A DNA stretch of 64,000 bases from Mesorhizobium sp. GTDB lineage: Bacteria; Pseudomonadota; Alphaproteobacteria; Rhizobiales; Rhizobiaceae. This document shows positions 8,524 to 16,741 of this stretch, piece by piece. The position numbers and the translations under genes were made by a program. The stretch lies in assembly GCF_004963255.1 (NCBI RefSeq), contig NZ_SUGA01000003.1, forward strand, positions 1-64,000. The letters run 5' to 3'. The stretch's first letter is position 1. Each line of letters starts with the position of its first letter. The notes beneath the pieces were generated by a model. The model made no database searches and had not been told where the DNA came from. It worked only from the letters and a program-made list of their open reading frames with translations.

Positions 8524-8745
8524 ATGCCAGTTCGCCAGAAGGCGCAGGACGCGGGAATTTTCGAGCCTGCTGAATTGGAGTTCTTGGCGAGGGTGTTCGA
8601 CCGCCTGAAATATCAGGAGCAGACTGCTGATGAACGTGAGGCTCTGGCGTCCCGAATCCTCGCAAACTTCATGGCCGGCATCCAAGATGAGGAAGAGCTT
8701 GTTTTGCTGTCACGGCTGCCTCTGGGTCGCTCACACATGTCCTAA
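8524..8745 (+). CDS. Small hypothetical protein downstream of the ligase
   Basis: A 73-residue, probably all-helical protein (ELEFLARVFDRLKYQEQT, then EREALASRILANFMAG). It starts 15 bases after the ligase gene, so the two are likely co-transcribed. No family is recognised; the close link suggests, but does not show, a role with the ligase. Confidence 0.65.
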   Translation: MPVRQKAQDAGIFEPAELEFLARVFDRLKYQEQTADEREALASRILANFMAGIQDEEELVLLSRLPLGRSHMS

Positions 8746-8780
8746 GCGGCAGCACGGTCGTTGCCTCATTAGTCGGGCTA

Positions 8781-8822
8781 GCTGTTGCTGCCAAGCTACA
8801 GCCCTTTACATGAGATTCCATT
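8781..8822 (+). repeat. Dispersed repeat family 5, copy A
   Basis: A 42-base stretch (GCTGTTGCTGCCAAGCTACA, then GCCCTTTAC and TTCCATT) recurring at 9489-9529 with a few changes. In both copies a TGCCTCAT or CGCCTCAT block lies just upstream. Confidence 0.6.
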
Positions 8823-8902
8823 AGAAAAGGCTTGTGCGGGGTTTCCTGGGTTTCGGGCGGACCATCCGGGGAAAGGGGCGCGCAGCAGTTTGAGGGAAGA
8901 TG

Positions 8903-8930
8903 ACCCGTCGGCTTAGGTCGGCGGGTTTTT
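8903..8930 (+). terminator. Rho-independent terminator of the ligase operon
   Basis: ACCCGTCGGC and GTCGGCGGGT form a stem around TTAG, followed by five T. It overlaps the 3' end of the convergent XRE gene. Confidence 0.75.
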
Positions 8931-9272
8931 CTTTCGAGCGACGGCTCTCATTTGAGATCGCACCTCAGATCGGTCGCGAGTCAAGGAGCGGTCCGCCATC
9001 CGCCGGCGCCACGTTCTGTTGTCGACGGTGATCTGGCCTTTCGGATCTACTATCGAAGCGCGCCCATCCGGCGCAAAGACAATTCCCCCAGCCTCCAAAG
9101 CCAGCCGCACAGCACGCACACTGCTAGGCCGGGTGTTCTTTAGCCCGTGTTCGATTCCGCTGATCGTTGCTTCACTGAGGTCGGCCTTGGAAGCAAGTCG
9201 CACCCGCGACCATTTCAAGAGGGCGCGGGCGAGTCTGACCTGTTCCGCCGAGAGTTCATGTCGACTGTCCAT
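8913..9272 (-). CDS. XRE-family helix-turn-helix protein
   Basis: A 119-residue protein whose residues 6-65 form a Cro/C1-type helix-turn-helix (VRLARALLKWSRVRLASKAD, LSEATISGIEHG). A basic tail of about 50 residues follows. This resembles the short XRE regulators common in Rhizobiales that act alone. The ATG at 9272 fits the family N-terminus, although the Shine-Dalgarno sequence is weak; a start at 9371 would add an unrelated arginine-rich extension. It may regulate the nearby small genes. Confidence 0.75.
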   Translation of the reverse strand: MDSRHELSAEQVRLARALLKWSRVRLASKADLSEATISGIEHGLKNTRPSSVRAVRLALEAGGIVFAPDGRASIVDPKGQITVDNRTWRRRMADRSLTRDRSEVRSQMRAVARKKNPPT

Positions 9273-9431
9273 AAGTTTGGAACATTCAATCTCGCTAAAA
9301 TGTTCCGGGTGGGGCCGATTTTTACAACGAAGCAGATGGCGGCGCGGCTGACAGGATTCAACATTTGACATCGCGGCCGTGGTGGCGATGCGTCAGTATC
9401 GGACCGTCCCATTTCTACCCGGGAGTGGACA

Positions 9432-9471
9432 CCGGTCTGCGATCGAGTGTCACGGCAAGATCGCAGACCGG
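9432..9471. repeat. Perfect 13-bp inverted repeat
   Basis: CCGGTCTGCGATC at 9432-9444 is answered exactly by GATCGCAGACCGG at 9459-9471 across a 14-base spacer. No T run follows on either strand, so it is not an ordinary terminator. It lies in the gap between the XRE gene and the small gene at 9585, next to repeat 9489-9529. Confidence 0.7.
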
Positions 9472-9488
9472 CGCGCCTCATCGCGCAA

Positions 9489-9529
9489 GCTGTTGCCGCC
9501 AAGCTACAGCCCTTTACGCGAGTTCCATT
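9489..9529 (+). repeat. Dispersed repeat family 5, copy B
   Basis: Second copy of the stretch at 8781-8822; the shared core is CCAAGCTACAGCCCTTTAC. Apart from this and the inverted repeat beside it, I see nothing in the 312-base gap 9273-9584. Confidence 0.6.
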
Positions 9530-9584
9530 GACGCCGGAGCGGCTGAAGACGGCTTGTCCGTAAAAGCCTTGGCACGAGCAGCTT

Positions 9585-9773
9585 TCAAGTCCGTCGCTTT
9601 GCCTTGCCAGACGCAGCAGGCAGCTCGGGTGCGCTCGCAAGGATTTCTCGGGACCGCTCTATGAGTCGGCGGTTCTCCTCAATGAGCTCCTCAGCTTCCT
9701 CAATGCGCATAATGGTTTGCTGCTCCATCTCATCGAGGGGCTGAACTGGGCTGTTGGACTCGCCGATCTGTTG
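9585..9773 (-). CDS. Small coiled-coil hypothetical protein
   Basis: A 62-residue protein dominated by one long charged helix (EAEELIEENRRLIERSREIL) likely to form a coiled coil, with a basic tail. The ATG at 9773 is preceded by GAGG at good spacing, so the longer in-frame start at 9962, which runs into a repeat, is rejected. Role unknown. Confidence 0.6.
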   Translation of the reverse strand, partial: QQIGESNSPVQPLDEMEQQTIMRIEEAEELIEENRRLIERSREILASAPELPAASGKAKRRT

Positions 9774-9927
9774 CATGACCATCCTCAAGTTATGAGTTAC
9801 CCGCGATCCGCCGGCAGACAAAACTCCTGAGGGCTGGAAACGGTTCCCCTGAGCGGCCCGACATTTCCGCGATGGGGCGCGTTCGGTCGAACCGCTGGAG
9901 GGGGATAGGGCGCCGGCGCCTACGCAG

Positions 9928-9995
9928 GAAGCATGGGTGCTTCTCCCTACTTGCCCCTCCAACCCTTCCCGTCATAGTTTTTGCCGCTTTGGCGG
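9928..9995 (+). repeat. Dispersed repeat family 4, copy B
   Basis: Second copy of the 5676-5743 repeat. It ends 11 bases before the TTG start proposed for the flavin monooxygenase gene, so that gene's leader is partly made of repeat sequence. Confidence 0.6.
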
Positions 9996-10006
9996 GAGAA
10001 AAGCGT

Positions 10007-11104
10007 TTGGAGACCAATGTCGCCATTGTCGGCGCCGGCCCTGCCGGGCTCGCCGTTGCGGCCTGCCTCAAACAGGCGGGCGTCGATTTCGTGATCCTCG
10101 AGAAGGCCAATGAGGTTGCGCCGTCCTGGCGGCGGCATTACCGGCGACTGCATCTGCACACGGTGAAATCCTTCTCCTCGCTGCCTTTCGTGCCGTTCCC
10201 GAAAAACCATCCCCGTTACGTTCCGCGCGAAAAGGTCGTGGCCTATCTCGATGCCTATGCCGAGCGCTTCGGCCTTGAGCCGCGCTTCGGCGTCACGGTT
10301 AAGTCCATCCGCCGCGAGGGCGACCGCCTGCTGGTCCAGACCGATGCCGGACGCTTCAGCGCACGCAAAGCTGTCGTCGCCACTGGCAACAACGCCCAGC
10401 CGATCGTGCCGGATTTCCCGGGCATCGAGGCCTTCAAGGGCAAGGTGCTGCACAGCGCCGCCTACACGGAGGCGGCACCCTATGTCGGCAAGAACGTGCT
10501 GATCGTCGGCATGGGCAATACGGGCGCGGAGATCGCGCTCGACCTGGCCGAAAGCGGCGCTCACCCCACCATCTCGGTGCGCAAGGGCGTCCACATCGTG
10601 CCGCGCCAGCTGTTCGGTGTGCCGATCCAGATGGTGGGCATCGCCAGCCGGACCATGCCACAGGCGCTGAACGACTGGATGTTCCCCAAGATCCTCGACC
10701 TGGCGCTGGGCCGGCTGGAGCGATATGGCATCGTGCGGCCGAAGCAAGGCATCCTGCAAGGCATCGAGGCCGGCCGCATTCCGGTGATCGATATCGGCAC
10801 CGTTGCGGCGATCAAGCAGGGTCGGATCGGCATTGCGCCGGACATCGCAAGCTTCGCCGGAGACGGCGCGACATTCGTCGATGGCGTGGAGAAGAAATTC
10901 GACGCGGCCATTTTCGCCACCGGCTATCGTCCTGCCTATGACGCCTTCCTGTCGGCGGAGCTCAGGCCGGACAAGAGCGGCGTCAACGCGCGGGCGAGCG
11001 AATTGGGCGTCTATCTCGTCGGCTTCCACAACCCCGTCACCGGCCTGCTGCGCGAGATCGGCATCGAGGCGCAGGCAGTGGCGAAGGATATTGCGGGGAG
11101 GTGA
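10007..11104 (+). CDS. Flavin-containing monooxygenase-like NAD(P)/FAD oxidoreductase
   Basis: A 366-residue enzyme with two Rossmann nucleotide-binding motifs: GAGPAG at 9-14 (FAD) and GMGNTG at 168-173 (NADPH), plus an ATGNN motif near 125 and an IFATGYRP motif near the end. This layout is that of YUC-type or Baeyer-Villiger-like flavin monooxygenases, which oxygenate small substrates. I propose TTG at 10007 (GGGAG upstream), which places the first glycine motif at the normal distance from the N-terminus. The ATG at 9872 would read through the upstream repeat. No operon partner; substrate unknown. Confidence 0.85.
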   Translation: METNVAIVGAGPAGLAVAACLKQAGVDFVILEKANEVAPSWRRHYRRLHLHTVKSFSSLPFVPFPKNHPRYVPREKVVAYLDAYAERFGLEPRFGVTVKSIRREGDRLLVQTDAGRFSARKAVVATGNNAQPIVPDFPGIEAFKGKVLHSAAYTEAAPYVGKNVLIVGMGNTGAEIALDLAESGAHPTISVRKGVHIVPRQLFGVPIQMVGIASRTMPQALNDWMFPKILDLALGRLERYGIVRPKQGILQGIEAGRIPVIDIGTVAAIKQGRIGIAPDIASFAGDGATFVDGVEKKFDAAIFATGYRPAYDAFLSAELRPDKSGVNARASELGVYLVGFHNPVTGLLREIGIEAQAVAKDIAGR

Positions 11105-11137
11105 GGGTTATTTGCGGTCAGTATGATAGGCCGGGTT

Positions 11138-11306
11138 CCTTCGCCCCCCTCTCTGTCCTGCCGGACATCTCCCCTCGAGGGGGGAGATTGGCAGCTTCGG
11201 CGACGGCCGTCTCCCTGCAGCGCTGGTGATTGGCGAAAGCATACATGACATATAATCTCCCCCATTGAGGGGGAGATGCCCGGTAGGGCAGAGAGGGGGG
11301 CCTCGC
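11138..11306. repeat. Palindromic intergenic repeat family 1, copy B
   Basis: A clean copy of about 169 bases: outer arms CCCCCCTCTCTGTCCTGCCG and its mirror, inner arms ATCTCCCCTCGAGGGGGGAG and AATCTCCCCCATTGAGGGGG, and a centre with GATTGGCGAAAGC. It fills most of the gap between the monooxygenase and GST genes. Confidence 0.8.
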
Positions 11307-11401
11307 GCAGACCTTTCTGTGTTTTGAGCCCCGCCCACCTGAATCGGGTGGCGCATCGGACCACCTCATGCGAAGCCATTGCTGCCAATGAGGGATCGGC
11401 C

Positions 11402-12031
11402 ATGCTCATGCTCTACGATTATCTCCCGTCGCAAAACGCCTGGAAGATCCGCGTCCTGCTCGGCCTGCTCGGCATCGCTTACGAAACCCGCATGGTCTCG
11501 ATCTTCGAGGGCGAGAGCCGCACGGAGGCCTTCCTGAAGCTCAACCCCGCCGGCGCCGTTCCGGTGCTCGCCGTGGACAATGGCCAGGCGATCGCCGAGT
11601 CCAACGCAATCCTCATCCTCGTCGCCGAGGGCACGCCGTTTTTGCCGGCGGACCGGCTTGCCCGCGCCAAGGTCATGCAGTGGCTGTTCTTCGAGCAGTA
11701 TTATGTCGAGCCGGTCATCGGTTCGCTGCGCTTCTGGACGCTGACCGGCCGCCTGGAGCGCAACCAGGCCCTGGTCGCCGGCAAGCGCGAGGCGGGCGTC
11801 CGCGCGCTTGGCGCGCTGGAGCGCAGCCTGGCCGACACGCCTTTCCTGGTCGGCGATACGCTCACCATCGCCGACATCGCCGTCTATGCCTACAGCCACC
11901 GCGCTGAGGATTGCGGCTTCTCGCTCGCCGACTATCCGGCCGTCGAAGCCTGGGTGGAAAGAGTGGGCGAGGCGATCGGACCTGGCTATCCGGTGCATCC
12001 CTACAGCATCGATCCGCATTCGGGCGGGTGA
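11402..12031 (+). CDS. Glutathione S-transferase family protein
   Basis: A 209-residue GST. The N-terminal thioredoxin-like domain has YLPSQNAWKIRVLL at the catalytic region and the cis-proline block GAVPVL followed by AIAESNAIL, the ESxAI-type glutathione contact. The C-terminal helical domain has the FLVGDTLTIADIAVYAY N-capping motif. It is expected to conjugate or transfer glutathione to small electrophiles in the cytoplasm. The start at 11402 is preceded by GAGGG. Alone between a repeat and a small secreted protein. Confidence 0.9.
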   Translation: MLMLYDYLPSQNAWKIRVLLGLLGIAYETRMVSIFEGESRTEAFLKLNPAGAVPVLAVDNGQAIAESNAILILVAEGTPFLPADRLARAKVMQWLFFEQYYVEPVIGSLRFWTLTGRLERNQALVAGKREAGVRALGALERSLADTPFLVGDTLTIADIAVYAYSHRAEDCGFSLADYPAVEAWVERVGEAIGPGYPVHPYSIDPHSGG

Positions 12032-12098
12032 GCCGCCGGAACATGGCGGCGGGCAGGGCGTTTCCCAATGGCTTCAACCAGAGCCATGGAGGCCCGCA

Positions 12099-12326
12099 AT
12101 GGCCCGCACCCTTGCCATCGCAATCCTCGCCACCGGCATCATGAGCCTGCCCGCCATGGCGGCCGAAAAATATTGGGTCGCCAGGGACGCGGTCTCCAAG
12201 CAGTGCGAGATCGTGCCGAAGAAGCCGGATGGCACGCTTGTCGTGGATCTCGACAAGAAGACATACGCCAGCGAGGGCGAGGCGAGGAAAGCGATGGAGG
12301 CGAGGGCGGATTGCAAAAGCAAGTAG
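12099..12326 (+). CDS. Small secreted hypothetical protein
   Basis: A 75-residue protein with a signal peptide (TLAIAILATGIMSLPAMA, cleavage before AEKYW). The mature part of about 54 residues has one lone cysteine pair (QCEIV, DCKSK) that could form a disulfide in the periplasm. The start is set by GGAGG ahead of ATG at 12099. Function unknown. Confidence 0.75.
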   Translation: MARTLAIAILATGIMSLPAMAAEKYWVARDAVSKQCEIVPKKPDGTLVVDLDKKTYASEGEARKAMEARADCKSK

Positions 12327-12343
12327 GGCGTTGAGGACCGTGC

Positions 12344-13441
<1,098 letters not shown>

Positions 13442-13462
13442 GGAAACCGCAGGACGGCGCCG

Positions 13463-13468
13463 TATAGT
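13463..13468 (+). promoter_or_regulatory. Putative -10 element of a plus-strand RNA
   Basis: TATAGT positioned 22 bases after the FNR/FixK-type box; predicts a transcript start near 13475-13477. No good -35 is present, as expected for a class II FNR-activated promoter. Confidence 0.45.
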
Positions 13469-13475
13469 CGGCCCG

Positions 13476-13617
13476 TCTTGGGAAGGACACAAGGCGGGCG
13501 GGTGGTTCCGGCCGACTCCACTCCCTCGGGGACCCGACGGAACCACCCACACCGACGTTTGGACAAAAAGCCTGTAACGCGTCGCCCGAACTCGTTTTCG
13601 GTGCGACGCGCTTTTTC
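13476..13617 (+). ncRNA. Candidate FNR/FixK-activated small RNA
   Basis: A region without a convincing reading frame that has its own promoter signals (box 13428, -10 at 13463) and a strong terminator, predicting a transcript of about 140 nt. It folds into an 11-bp perfect stem (13500-13510 with 13538-13548) whose loop holds CCACTCCCTC, able to pair with ribosome-binding sites. A single-stranded linker and the terminator hairpin follow. Both neighbouring genes are on the other strand, so nothing else explains the plus-strand terminator. By arrangement it resembles FNR-activated FnrS of enterobacteria; sequence relation is not claimed. Confidence 0.5.
13578..13616 (+). terminator. Strong rho-independent terminator
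   Basis: CGCGTCGC at 13578-13585 plus CCGAA pairs with TTCGG and GCGACGCG at 13597-13610 (one bulged T), followed by CTTTTTC. It is clean on the plus strand; on the minus strand the T run is displaced by eight bases, so it may only weakly serve the BA14K gene. Confidence 0.8.
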
Positions 13618-13646
13618 ATGCATCCACAGCCCACACCGCGCCGGGC

Positions 13647-14069
13647 TCAACTATAAGGCGACAGGCACTGCTGGCGAGGACCGCCATAGGGCTGGTAGCT
13701 GTTGTCCCAGGCGCGGTAGGAGCGGTAGCGGTCAAAGCACCAGCGCAGATGGGCGGCCGCCAGGCGCGCCGCGGGGGGCGGGGGCGGCGCGACCGTGGCG
13801 GCCGCCACGCCGGCCGCGAAGGCGGCGGCCGGGAACCAGTAGCCATTGTAGTAGCGGTAGCCGGGCCGCATGCGCCAATAGCCCCTGAATCCGTTGTAGT
13901 AGTAGGCGCCGCCGACGACGTAGAAGCCGCGCCGGTACCAGACCGGCGTCGCCTGGCTGGTCACGGATGCCTGGCCCGGAGCGGGCATGATCGGAACTGC
14001 CTCTGCCGGCGAGGCCAGCATCGATGCGCCGAGCACCAGGCCGCATAAGGCCGTCGATATCCATTTCAT
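13647..14069 (-). CDS. BA14K family secreted protein
   Basis: A 140-residue protein with a signal peptide (ISTALCGLVLGASMLASPAEA). A tyrosine- and glycine-rich segment (YYYNGFRGYWRMRPGYRYYN) and a short hydrophobic alanine stretch follow. The C-terminal BA14K motif runs from HLRWCFDRYRSY to QCLSPY and has two conserved cysteines. BA14K proteins were first described as immunoreactive, lectin-like proteins of Brucella and are widespread in Rhizobiales envelopes. ATG 14069 has AGGAGAG upstream. Confidence 0.85.
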   Translation of the reverse strand: MKWISTALCGLVLGASMLASPAEAVPIMPAPGQASVTSQATPVWYRRGFYVVGGAYYYNGFRGYWRMRPGYRYYNGYWFPAAAFAAGVAAATVAPPPPPAARLAAAHLRWCFDRYRSYRAWDNSYQPYGGPRQQCLSPYS

Positions 14070-14112
14070 CGTCTCTCTCCTTTGTCTTGTGTCACCTGGG
14101 ATCACGGCGGGA

Positions 14113-14535
14113 TCACTGGCGCTTCACCGCTCGCAGTTCGGAAATCGAAAGCGCGCCGTCGCCATCGGTGTCCGCCTGCAGCAGCCGGTCGGGAATGGCG
14201 GCCGTGAATTCGTCGCGCGAGATTTTACCGTCGCCATTGCGGTCCATGCGGCCCGCCTCGGCCTGCAGGCCGGCGAAGCGCGCGGCCTGGATGTCGCGCT
14301 TCGCCTTGACCTGCGCCACGGCCGCCTGCACCTCCTCGGGGTCGAGCACGCCGTTGTGGTTGGCGTCCAGCCGGTCGAACATCCGCGCCCGCGCTGCCTG
14401 GATCTCGCTGAATTCGAGCCTTCTGTCGCCATTGGTGTCGATGCGCCGGAACGCCTCCCGGGCGCCCGTGTCGGCGGCGAAGGCGCTGCAGCCGCACAAA
14501 AGCAGCCCGGTAAGGGCGATCACGATCTTGGTCAT
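14113..14535 (-). CDS. Secreted EF-hand protein (four calcium loops)
   Basis: A 140-residue protein with a signal peptide (IVIALTGLLLCGCSAFA); a lipoprotein cleavage at one of the cysteines is possible but the lipobox is poor. Four EF-hand loops follow: DTNGDRRLEFSE, DANHNGVLDPEE, DRNGDGKISRDE and DTDGDGALSISE. It is expected to bind calcium in the periplasm. It is divergent from a second four-EF-hand gene at 14770, and both face a shared 234-base region with repeated CTCCTACGCG motifs. Confidence 0.85.
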   Translation of the reverse strand: MTKIVIALTGLLLCGCSAFAADTGAREAFRRIDTNGDRRLEFSEIQAARARMFDRLDANHNGVLDPEEVQAAVAQVKAKRDIQAARFAGLQAEAGRMDRNGDGKISRDEFTAAIPDRLLQADTDGDGALSISELRAVKRQ

Positions 14536-14585
14536 CTGGGTCTCCGCTGAATTCGACGACCCGTCGCGGATCGTCCTTGCAGCGT

Positions 14586-14703
14586 CTCCTACGCGCGAGT
14601 TCGACGGCTCCTACGCGGCGGCCGCGAATTTTTCGGAAGTTCGACACGCGGGGGCGCCGCGCCACGGCGGCCGGCAAAAAAATCCGGACGCTGGCGTAGG
14701 AGC
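14586..14703. promoter_or_regulatory. Repeated CTCCTACGCG motif between divergent EF-hand genes
   Basis: CTCCTACGCG occurs at 14586-14595 and 14608-14617, exactly 22 bases apart. The reverse form GCGTAGGAGC is at 14694-14703, facing the other gene. The symmetrical placement in a divergent promoter region suggests either a regulator site or the -10 side (CGTAGGAG) of promoters read by the nearby ECF sigma factor. I cannot assign a matching -35 with confidence. Confidence 0.35.
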
Positions 14704-14769
14704 ACGGGCCGGGCTGCGTATTGGCCGACAGTCGCCATCTCGCGACGTGACATTTCGAAAGGACCAACC

Positions 14770-15204
14770 ATGAAACGCTCAGCAATCGTTGCAGCCCTGC
14801 TTCTCGGGCTCGCTCCGGTCTGCGCCGCCGCGACGCAGGACATGCCCGGCCAGCGCATCCTGCAACGCCTCGACACCAATGGCGACGGCGCGATCTCGAA
14901 GGACGAGATGCTCGCCGCCCGCGAACGTCTCTTCAAGAGGCTCGACCGCAATGGCGACGGCGTCATCGACGAGAAGGAGATCGAAACCGCCCGCCAAGCC
15001 ATCGAAGACCGTGCCCAGGCAACCGAGGCCCGCCTCGGCAATCGCTGGCGGCGCATGGACAGGAATGGCGACGGCAAGGTCACCGAGGACGAGTTCCAGG
15101 CCAGCACGCCGCTCTTCGATCTCGCCGACCGCAATGGCGACGGCAGGCTCTCCGCCGATGAGATCGCGGCCATCCGCAAGATCGTGGCCGCTCACGCCAA
15201 TTGA
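14770..15204 (+). CDS. Secreted EF-hand protein (four calcium loops)
   Basis: A 144-residue protein with a signal peptide (SAIVAALLLGLAPVCAAA) and four near-consensus EF-hand loops: DTNGDGAISKDE, DRNGDGVIDEKE, DRNGDGKVTEDE and DRNGDGRLSADE. All have the acidic residues at loop positions 1, 3, 5 and 12, so calcium binding is likely. AAAGGA precedes the start. It is first in a run with a secreted glycine/serine-rich protein and the ECF sigma factor, so it may be part of the response that sigma factor controls. Confidence 0.85.
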   Translation: MKRSAIVAALLLGLAPVCAAATQDMPGQRILQRLDTNGDGAISKDEMLAARERLFKRLDRNGDGVIDEKEIETARQAIEDRAQATEARLGNRWRRMDRNGDGKVTEDEFQASTPLFDLADRNGDGRLSADEIAAIRKIVAAHAN

Positions 15205-15232
15205 CCAACCTGCCTTCCAGAAAGGAAATGAC

Positions 15233-15616
15233 ATGATTTCAAGATTCAAACTCTCGCTGTTCTGCCTCGGCGCAATGGTCGTCTGGTCGGCCACTTCCCC
15301 GGCCTCGGCCGAGGAATGGACGCGCAAGACCGTGCATGGCGGCGAACTGAGCCGCAGCGTCGACCGGGACGGCAATACCTACACCGGCTCGACCACGCGG
15401 ACCGGACCGAATGGCGGCACCTACACGTCGAACTCAACCTGCAAGGCCGGCGTTGTTGACCGCTGCTCCAGGAGCTATTCTGCCACCGGGCCGAACGGCA
15501 AGACCGTTTCGGGTCAGCGCTACAGCGCGGCCGGACCGTTTCGCGGCCGTTCTGTCGGCAGCTTCACGGGCCCGAACGGCAACACGGTTCACGGCTTCCG
15601 CCGTTGGCGCCGCTGA
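15233..15616 (+). CDS. Secreted TGPNG-repeat protein
   Basis: A 127-residue protein with a signal peptide ending SPASA. The mature part carries repeated TGPNG units (RTGPNGGTYT, ATGPNGKTVS, FTGPNGNTVH) separated by about 25-30 residues, and two cysteines. It ends in a basic FRRWRR tail. The repeats are like those of small envelope proteins of unknown function in rhizobia. Start fixed by AGAAAGGA upstream. It lies 28 bases after the EF-hand gene. Confidence 0.75.
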   Translation: MISRFKLSLFCLGAMVVWSATSPASAEEWTRKTVHGGELSRSVDRDGNTYTGSTTRTGPNGGTYTSNSTCKAGVVDRCSRSYSATGPNGKTVSGQRYSAAGPFRGRSVGSFTGPNGNTVHGFRRWRR

Positions 15617-15707
15617 CATCTGGTGGTGGACTTGACGTCGGAATTCGTTCTTCTCCCGAGCCGGATCGTCGCGGATTTCTGCCTCGCCGCCGGAGGCTCC
15701 TCGACCG

Positions 15708-16304
15708 GTGCTCGCTGCCGTGCGGGATGAAGCTGTCGGTGGCGATGAGGAGCTTCTGGCCCGCATCGCCGCGGGCAGCCAGGCGGCTTTGTCCGCGCTC
15801 ATGGCCCGCCACGGCCGTGGGCTGCGGACATTCGCCGCGCGCTATCTCGGCCATGCCGCCGATGCCGAGGACGTGGTGCAGGAGGTGTTCGTGACCGTCT
15901 GGAAACAGGCCGCGCGCTTCGATCCCGGCCGGGCGCGCGCCTCGACATGGCTCTACCGGATCACCGCCAACCGCTGCATCGATCAGCGCCGGCGTCGCGC
16001 GCTGCGCAATTTCTTCGGGCTGGACGACATTGCGGAGGAGCCCGCCGCGCCGGAAGCGAATGCCGAGACCGCGACAGCGGCGAGGCAGGAACTGGCAATC
16101 GTGCGCGATGGCCTGTCGCGTCTGCCGGAGCGCCAGCGGATGGCGCTGCTTTTGCGGGCTGTGGGCGAGCTTGACATCGGTGCGATCGCCGAGGTGATGG
16201 GCGCCAGCGCGGGCTCGGTCGAACAGTTGCTCGTGCGCGGGCGCCGCGCGCTCAGGGATCATTTGGCAGATGCGGCCGGGGGCCGCGAAAGGAAGTCCTC
16301 ATGA
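15708..16304 (+). CDS. ECF-type RNA polymerase sigma factor
   Basis: A 198-residue group 4 sigma factor. Region 2 includes HAADAEDVVQEVFVTVWK and the promoter-melting STWLYRITANRCIDQRRR; region 4 has LPERQRMALLLRAV and a helix-turn-helix (IGAIAEVMGASAGSVEQLLV). The proposed start is GTG at 15708 with GGAGG 11 bases upstream. Its last four bases overlap the next gene, which encodes a membrane protein of anti-sigma type, so the sigma factor is probably held inactive at the membrane until a signal arrives. Confidence 0.9.
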   Translation: MLAAVRDEAVGGDEELLARIAAGSQAALSALMARHGRGLRTFAARYLGHAADAEDVVQEVFVTVWKQAARFDPGRARASTWLYRITANRCIDQRRRRALRNFFGLDDIAEEPAAPEANAETATAARQELAIVRDGLSRLPERQRMALLLRAVGELDIGAIAEVMGASAGSVEQLLVRGRRALRDHLADAAGGRERKSS

Positions 16305-16741
16305 CACGCGAGGAATTCGAGAACAACCGCCGCCGCTTCGGCGACGACATCGATGCCTGGCCAGAGGCCTTGAGAGGACCGGCCCTGGCATTCATGGCGC
16401 TTGACGGCGATGCCGGCGCCGACGACGCGCTCGACAGGCTGGTGCTTCAGGCCGCCCTGGTCGAGGGCGACGATCGCGCTTTGGCGCGCAAGGTGCTGGC
16501 CCGCATCGATCGCGGCGCGGCGCGTCCTTCGCTGGTGCCGCGCTTGCTCGTCGCACCGGCCGGCATCGCCGCTTGCGCCGCGGCCTTGCTGGTCACCGCG
16601 ACAATCGCCGGTTACCAAGTGGCGCGCCTCCAGGACCAGCCGCAGGATTCCGAGCTTCTGGCGCTCGCCGCCGGCGCCAGGCTTCCCGATGACGGCGGAC
16701 CGGCGATCGCGGGTGATGCGGGCGAGGGGGACGCGCTATGA
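16301..16741 (+). CDS. Putative anti-sigma factor (single-span membrane protein)
   Basis: A 146-residue protein with a cytoplasmic N-terminal part of about 80 residues, one transmembrane segment (GIAACAAALLVTATIAGY, about 87-104) and a short periplasmic tail. It has no zinc anti-sigma HxxxCxxC motif. The ATG overlaps the end of the ECF sigma gene and its stop overlaps the next ATG, giving tight coupling of three genes. By position and topology it is the likely anti-sigma factor, comparable to CnrY; this is inference, not sequence homology that I can prove. Confidence 0.7.
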   Translation: MTREEFENNRRRFGDDIDAWPEALRGPALAFMALDGDAGADDALDRLVLQAALVEGDDRALARKVLARIDRGAARPSLVPRLLVAPAGIAACAAALLVTATIAGYQVARLQDQPQDSELLALAAGARLPDDGGPAIAGDAGEGDAL

